DNA of 64,000 nucleotides from assembly GCF_921293095.1 (NCBI RefSeq), contig NC_060251.1, positions 100,612,566 through 100,676,565 of the forward strand, given 5' to 3'. A program made the position numbers and the translations under genes. Source of the DNA: Ischnura elegans. Taxonomy: Eukaryota; Arthropoda; Insecta; Odonata; Coenagrionidae. This document shows positions 60,700-64,000 of this stretch, in pieces (positions within the stretch are counted from its first letter, which is position 1; every line of letters begins with the position of its first letter). The notes below the pieces were generated by a model. It was not told the DNA's origin, did not search any database, and was given only the letters and a program-made list of their open reading frames with translations.

Positions 60700-61400
60700 T
60701 CACATGCAATCTATGATCAAATCATATGTAATTATGCAGGATGCTATGAGCCGAGGCATTAAGAAGTCGATTTTAAAAGTCCCAGCTTCAGACTCACTCG
60801 TACTGAACTGTGCATTATGAGCTGTTATTATCCTTATTTCTTGGATGCTCCAAATATACATGTCATAACTACCAGTTATGGCTATGCATCAGACTATTAA
60901 ATGCTAAAACTTCGGAATCTGTTAAAAAATTCATACCTTCTATCTTTCCGAGTAGTAATGAAAATGATGGGTGACTGCTGCAATTGGATGACGAAAGGAG
61001 CGTGATAAAATTTTAGGGTTCCACATGAGCATTGCAATTCTATCTTTTTCAGGTTAACGGCGGAATGAAGGTGGAAGTAATCTTCTTATGCTTCAAGTCT
61101 GCCTGTATGAATGGTTTACTAACGTTTTTCAAATCAGCCGACTCAAATGCTATCGGAATCATGAAACCGAACAGCATTACGGCATCTAAAAGCATATTAG
61201 TCATATCAATTATCTTCGGTGGAAAGGGTGAAAAACTGTTTCAAATAAATAGAAGGACAAATGATAAATGAAGTCCACTCTTTGTCTGTCTGTTAGCAAT
61301 ATTTATGTTTCGTAGAGATTCACGCAATCAGACGCAATATCAGCGGATGTAGAGACCTCTAGCGGGAGTAGCGCACACTTTTTGATATGAATGCTGACTG
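60700..61400. other. Non-coding 3' part of the Tigger element
   Basis: AT-rich sequence between the end of recognisable transposase and the left terminus. The plus frame at 61032-61271 has no family resemblance. Confidence 0.4.
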
Positions 61401-61439
61401 GAACTGAAGAACGCTCGTAGTGTTAGGTGGCAATAACAC

Positions 61440-62310
61440 AATTTTAACGTTTCTTAGTTCTATTGGTAGGTGGGCTGGGCAATTGTCAATGAATAATAGT
61501 ACTTTTTTATTACTTTCACCAATCCTGGCATCAAACGCTCATAACCACTGCGTGAAGATAGCAGCCGTCATCCAAGCATTTTTATTTGCTTCGTAAGTGC
61601 AAGGGAGAGTTTTAACTCCCTTAAAACATAGGGGATGGGCGGATTTCCCCACCACGAACGGTTTTAACTTATCCGAACCATCCATATTGGCGCATAAAAG
61701 AACAGTTACGCGGTCTTTACTTTTCTTCCCTCCTTTGCAGGGGTCCGTTCGAGTGGCGAGAGTTTTGTCCGGGAGAAGGTTAAAAATATATGCCCGTCTC
61801 ATCCGCGTTGTAAATATCACAGGGGCTGTAATTGTCCAAATAGTCTTTAAGGACCAGAGCCCAGCCTTCCACAGCATTAACATCAACACTTGATGATTCA
61901 CCGGATAGTTTGTGAAGGGATATCCCCTTCCTATTTTTAAATTGTGCAAACCATCCATCCGAGCACTTAAAATTGTCTTCACCAAGCCTCTCACACAAAT
62001 ACTCAGCTTTAGCCTTCATCATTGGGCCGGTGATAGGAATCCCTGCGGCTCTTTGCTGGCAAAACCACGAGAATAGAGCAGTTTCTAGCTGCGGATGCTC
62101 TCCGGGCCGCAGGTGTTTTTGGGTGCTTGGACGCCCTTCTTTAAGCACTGCCGAACGAATTTGCTCTTTTTTCTTTAAAATAGTGAACAATGTCGATGTA
62201 TTAATTCCAAATCGCCTCGCTATTTCACTCTTTGAACACTCTCCACTTTCACAATCTGCAATAATTCTCATTTTGGTCTTTAAATCCAAGGACTTGCGTT
62301 TACCAGCCAT
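61440..62310 (-). pseudogene. Tigger-type transposase with a frameshift
   Basis: Starts MAGKRKSLDLKTKMRI at 62310. Residues 1-60 form the pipsqueak-like HTH (CSKSEIARRFGINTSTLF), about 65-140 the CENP-B-type HTH (LFSWFCQQRAAGIPITGPMM, then DGWFAQFKNRKGIS), and the DDE domain starts with DIYNADETG (first Asp near 170). A one-base shift in a T run at about 61784-61788 moves the frame; the continuation reads LLPDKTLATR, KDRVTVLLCANMDGS, AWMTAAIFTQW and, after a TAA or TGA-type stop, VLLFIDNCPAH (second Asp, near 61480) and LLPPNTTSVLQ. The normal LQPMDQG third-acid region does not follow, so the 3' coding end is also rearranged. Inactive. Confidence 0.85.
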
Positions 62311-64000
62311 GGTGCAAGCAGACGGGCGGAATAATTTTTAATCTCACTGCGGAGGCGTGGGAGGGAGATGACAAAAGAGCAATGAAATTTGTACTCGAGA
62401 AATTTATTATGGAAAGAAGAATAGGAGAATACGGAACATGTGGACGTCGACGTTGGCGGAAAAAATGCCGTTTTAAAAGCATTGAATTCCAGAGATGTGG
62501 CACGTGGTCAAAAAGTCAACCTGTCGTAATTACGAATGGCGCAAGAGAGGAATCGAGCCATTATCGCTAATACGAATTTATTTTACATTTAAATCATAGG
62601 GTTTAAAATGGTTCCTTGGGTAGCTGTCGCTAATTCGAGCTTGTCGCTATATCCCGTACTCGTTATAAGGGGCTTCCACTGTACTCGTATATGCTGAAGA
62701 TCAGGTTTTTCAGCAGTCCACAGCTCATATGGGGTTTTATCAATGGCTTTACTGGGCAAGCGATTTTGCAAATAGCATGCAGTCATGATAGCTTCTCCCC
62801 AATACTGTTTTGGCAAATTCGCATCTAGCAGCATGCATCGAGCTGATTCAACTAGAGAACGATTCTTTCTTTCTGCTATTCCATTCTGCTCAGGGCTGTA
62901 TGGCACTGTGGTCTGAAACTCAATTCCTTCTTTCTTTAAAATATCCTGAGTTTTCTTTCCTATATACCTATTCACCGCCATTGTCCGTTCGCAGAATTTT
63001 CGGTTTTCTTCCGAATTTAGTAGAAACTGCTGCAACATATTCTTCCACTTTGATTGACACTTCTTCCTTTAAGCGTAGCAGATATACAGTTGTGTAACGA
63101 GAGTAATCATCAATAAATGTGAGAAAATAACGTTTCTTCCCTGGAGTTTCTGTGCTCATTGGACCACAAATATCTGAGTGAATGAGTTCTATGGGTCTTT
63201 GAGCTTTATAACTGCTTGTTTTGGGAAATGATTTCTTCGATAATTTTCCTTTTACACAGTCCCAACACCTCAAGAATTTATTGCAGTTATCAATTTCTAT
63301 TCCTATAGCAAGTTTATCATCAATTAATCTTTTCACTGCAACTGGGTCTCTATGTCCAAGCCGCCTATGCCATAGATGAATACAATTCCGGTGATTCCCA
63401 AACTTCACAGAATTAGCCATTTCTTGACATGATAATTTATAAAGATCACCATCAATCTTTCCCACAGCTTGCATTGTGCTTTTCTTATCAATTATGCAGT
63501 CATTCTCCTTGAAAGTCACCACATTACCTTCTTTAGCTAATTTCTTTACCGAGAGTAGGCTGCCTCGCAAATCAGGTACATACAGAACATCCTTGAATAG
63601 TATCCTGTTTATTTCTGTCGGAGATATCTTGCAATTGAGGTATCCTTCACCTGTCCCTTCAATAGCAATGAATTCCCCATTGGCAACGATTACCTTTCCT
63701 TCTTTATTTCGACGAATTCTTGTAAAGAATTCAATATCATTTGTCATGTGGCTCGTAGCGCCCGAATCTACGTACCATGAACAAAACGCAGTAGCAAACG
63801 ATGCGTTCAGGCTGGCATCTGTAGCACCTCGCGCCTCGTGACTGTCTTTTTCCTTTTTGAACTCTTTCATTTTTGCTTTCCATATTCTGCAATCCTTCTT
63901 TAAATGTCCCCGTTTCTTGCAAACGAAACACTCGCGAGTCTCTTTATAATTACTTCTTTCCGATCTGGATTCATGTGTTTTTCGTGTTTTCAAAGCTGAT

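Larger units (their letters stand above)
60492..62681 (-). mobile_element. Complete Tigger/pogo transposon inserted in the Copia element
   Basis: The ends CAGTGGAAGCCCCTTATAACGA and their reverse complement (at least 22 bp exact) are flanked by TA (60490-60491, 62682-62683). Length is 2190 bp. A Tigger-family transposase lies on the minus strand from 62310. The Copia integrase region resumes directly on both sides, so this is a clean insertion younger than the Copia copy. Confidence 0.95.
58530..64000 (-). mobile_element. Copia-type LTR retrotransposon fossil, split by a Tigger element
   Basis: The minus strand carries the Copia order of parts from the window's right edge leftwards: the gag zinc knuckle CFVCKKRGHLKKDC (near 63920), a protease with DSGATSH (near 63770), the pre-integrase H-H/C-C finger (LWHRRLGH and CWDC, near 63380-63270), the integrase core (63200 to about 62690), its C-terminal region (from about 60490 leftwards), the RT (about 60100-59300, with YVDDLII) and RNase H to about 58560. 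Gag's start and the 5' LTR lie beyond the window. Coding similarity is still easy to read, so it is a relatively young fossil. Besides the DNA transposon inserted in the integrase region it has a few further breaks. Confidence 0.9.

Noticed and set aside
58545-64000. Host gene reading through the Copia region
   Set aside because: All recognisable protein similarity is Copia or Tigger; no host family appears.

Overview
The window looks like nuclear DNA from an arthropod, most likely an insect with a large, transposon-rich genome. It is AT-rich, its genes have GT-AG introns of up to 9 kb, and it carries mariner, Tigger/pogo, hAT-like, piggyBac-like and P-like DNA transposons, non-LTR elements and LTR-element fossils. 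No bacterial operon, phage, CRISPR or rRNA signal is present, and the species cannot be named from the sequence alone.

Three host genes are well supported. (1) A HIG1-domain mitochondrial inner-membrane protein on the minus strand (two exons, 4487 to 2076). (2) Intronless ALG14 on the minus strand (12742 to 12080), the membrane anchor subunit of the UDP-GlcNAc transferase that adds the second sugar of the N-glycan precursor. (3) NUB1 (NEDD8 ultimate buster 1) on the plus strand, nine exons from 29480 to 56206 whose splice phases all agree. It encodes about 531 residues with a UBL and three UBA domains; its short C-terminal tail is not recognised in the window. A fourth locus, 20885 to about 22606, is a three-exon THAP-domain gene that looks decayed.

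Layout: 1-5500 holds the HIG1 gene and its flanks. 5527-6281 is a short P-like element. 8313-9665 has a hairpin element and an internally deleted mariner. 12080-12742 is ALG14. 13723-20724 is a dense patch of MITEs and a Gypsy-type fossil. 20885-22606 is the THAP locus. 22607-29479 is mostly non-coding, with a 5'-truncated LINE at 26210-26811 and two poly-G MITEs. 29480-56206 is NUB1, whose larger introns hold a remarkable stack of Tigger-like elements, a mariner, a P-like element with a THAP reading frame, a hAT-like element and LINE and SINE fragments. 56490-57568 has a piggyBac-like MITE and a SINE. 58279 to the window end is a Copia-type LTR element on the minus strand, split by a complete Tigger-type transposon at 60492-62681.

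The three host genes act in unrelated pathways (respiratory supercomplex assembly, N-glycosylation, NEDD8 turnover) and nothing suggests co-regulation. I found no clearly new biological system. The most distinctive material is the layered transposon stratigraphy: full-length and deletion-derivative pairs of the same families within one window, a four-deep nest at 40558-44685, and a P-like element carrying only a THAP domain inside another MITE.
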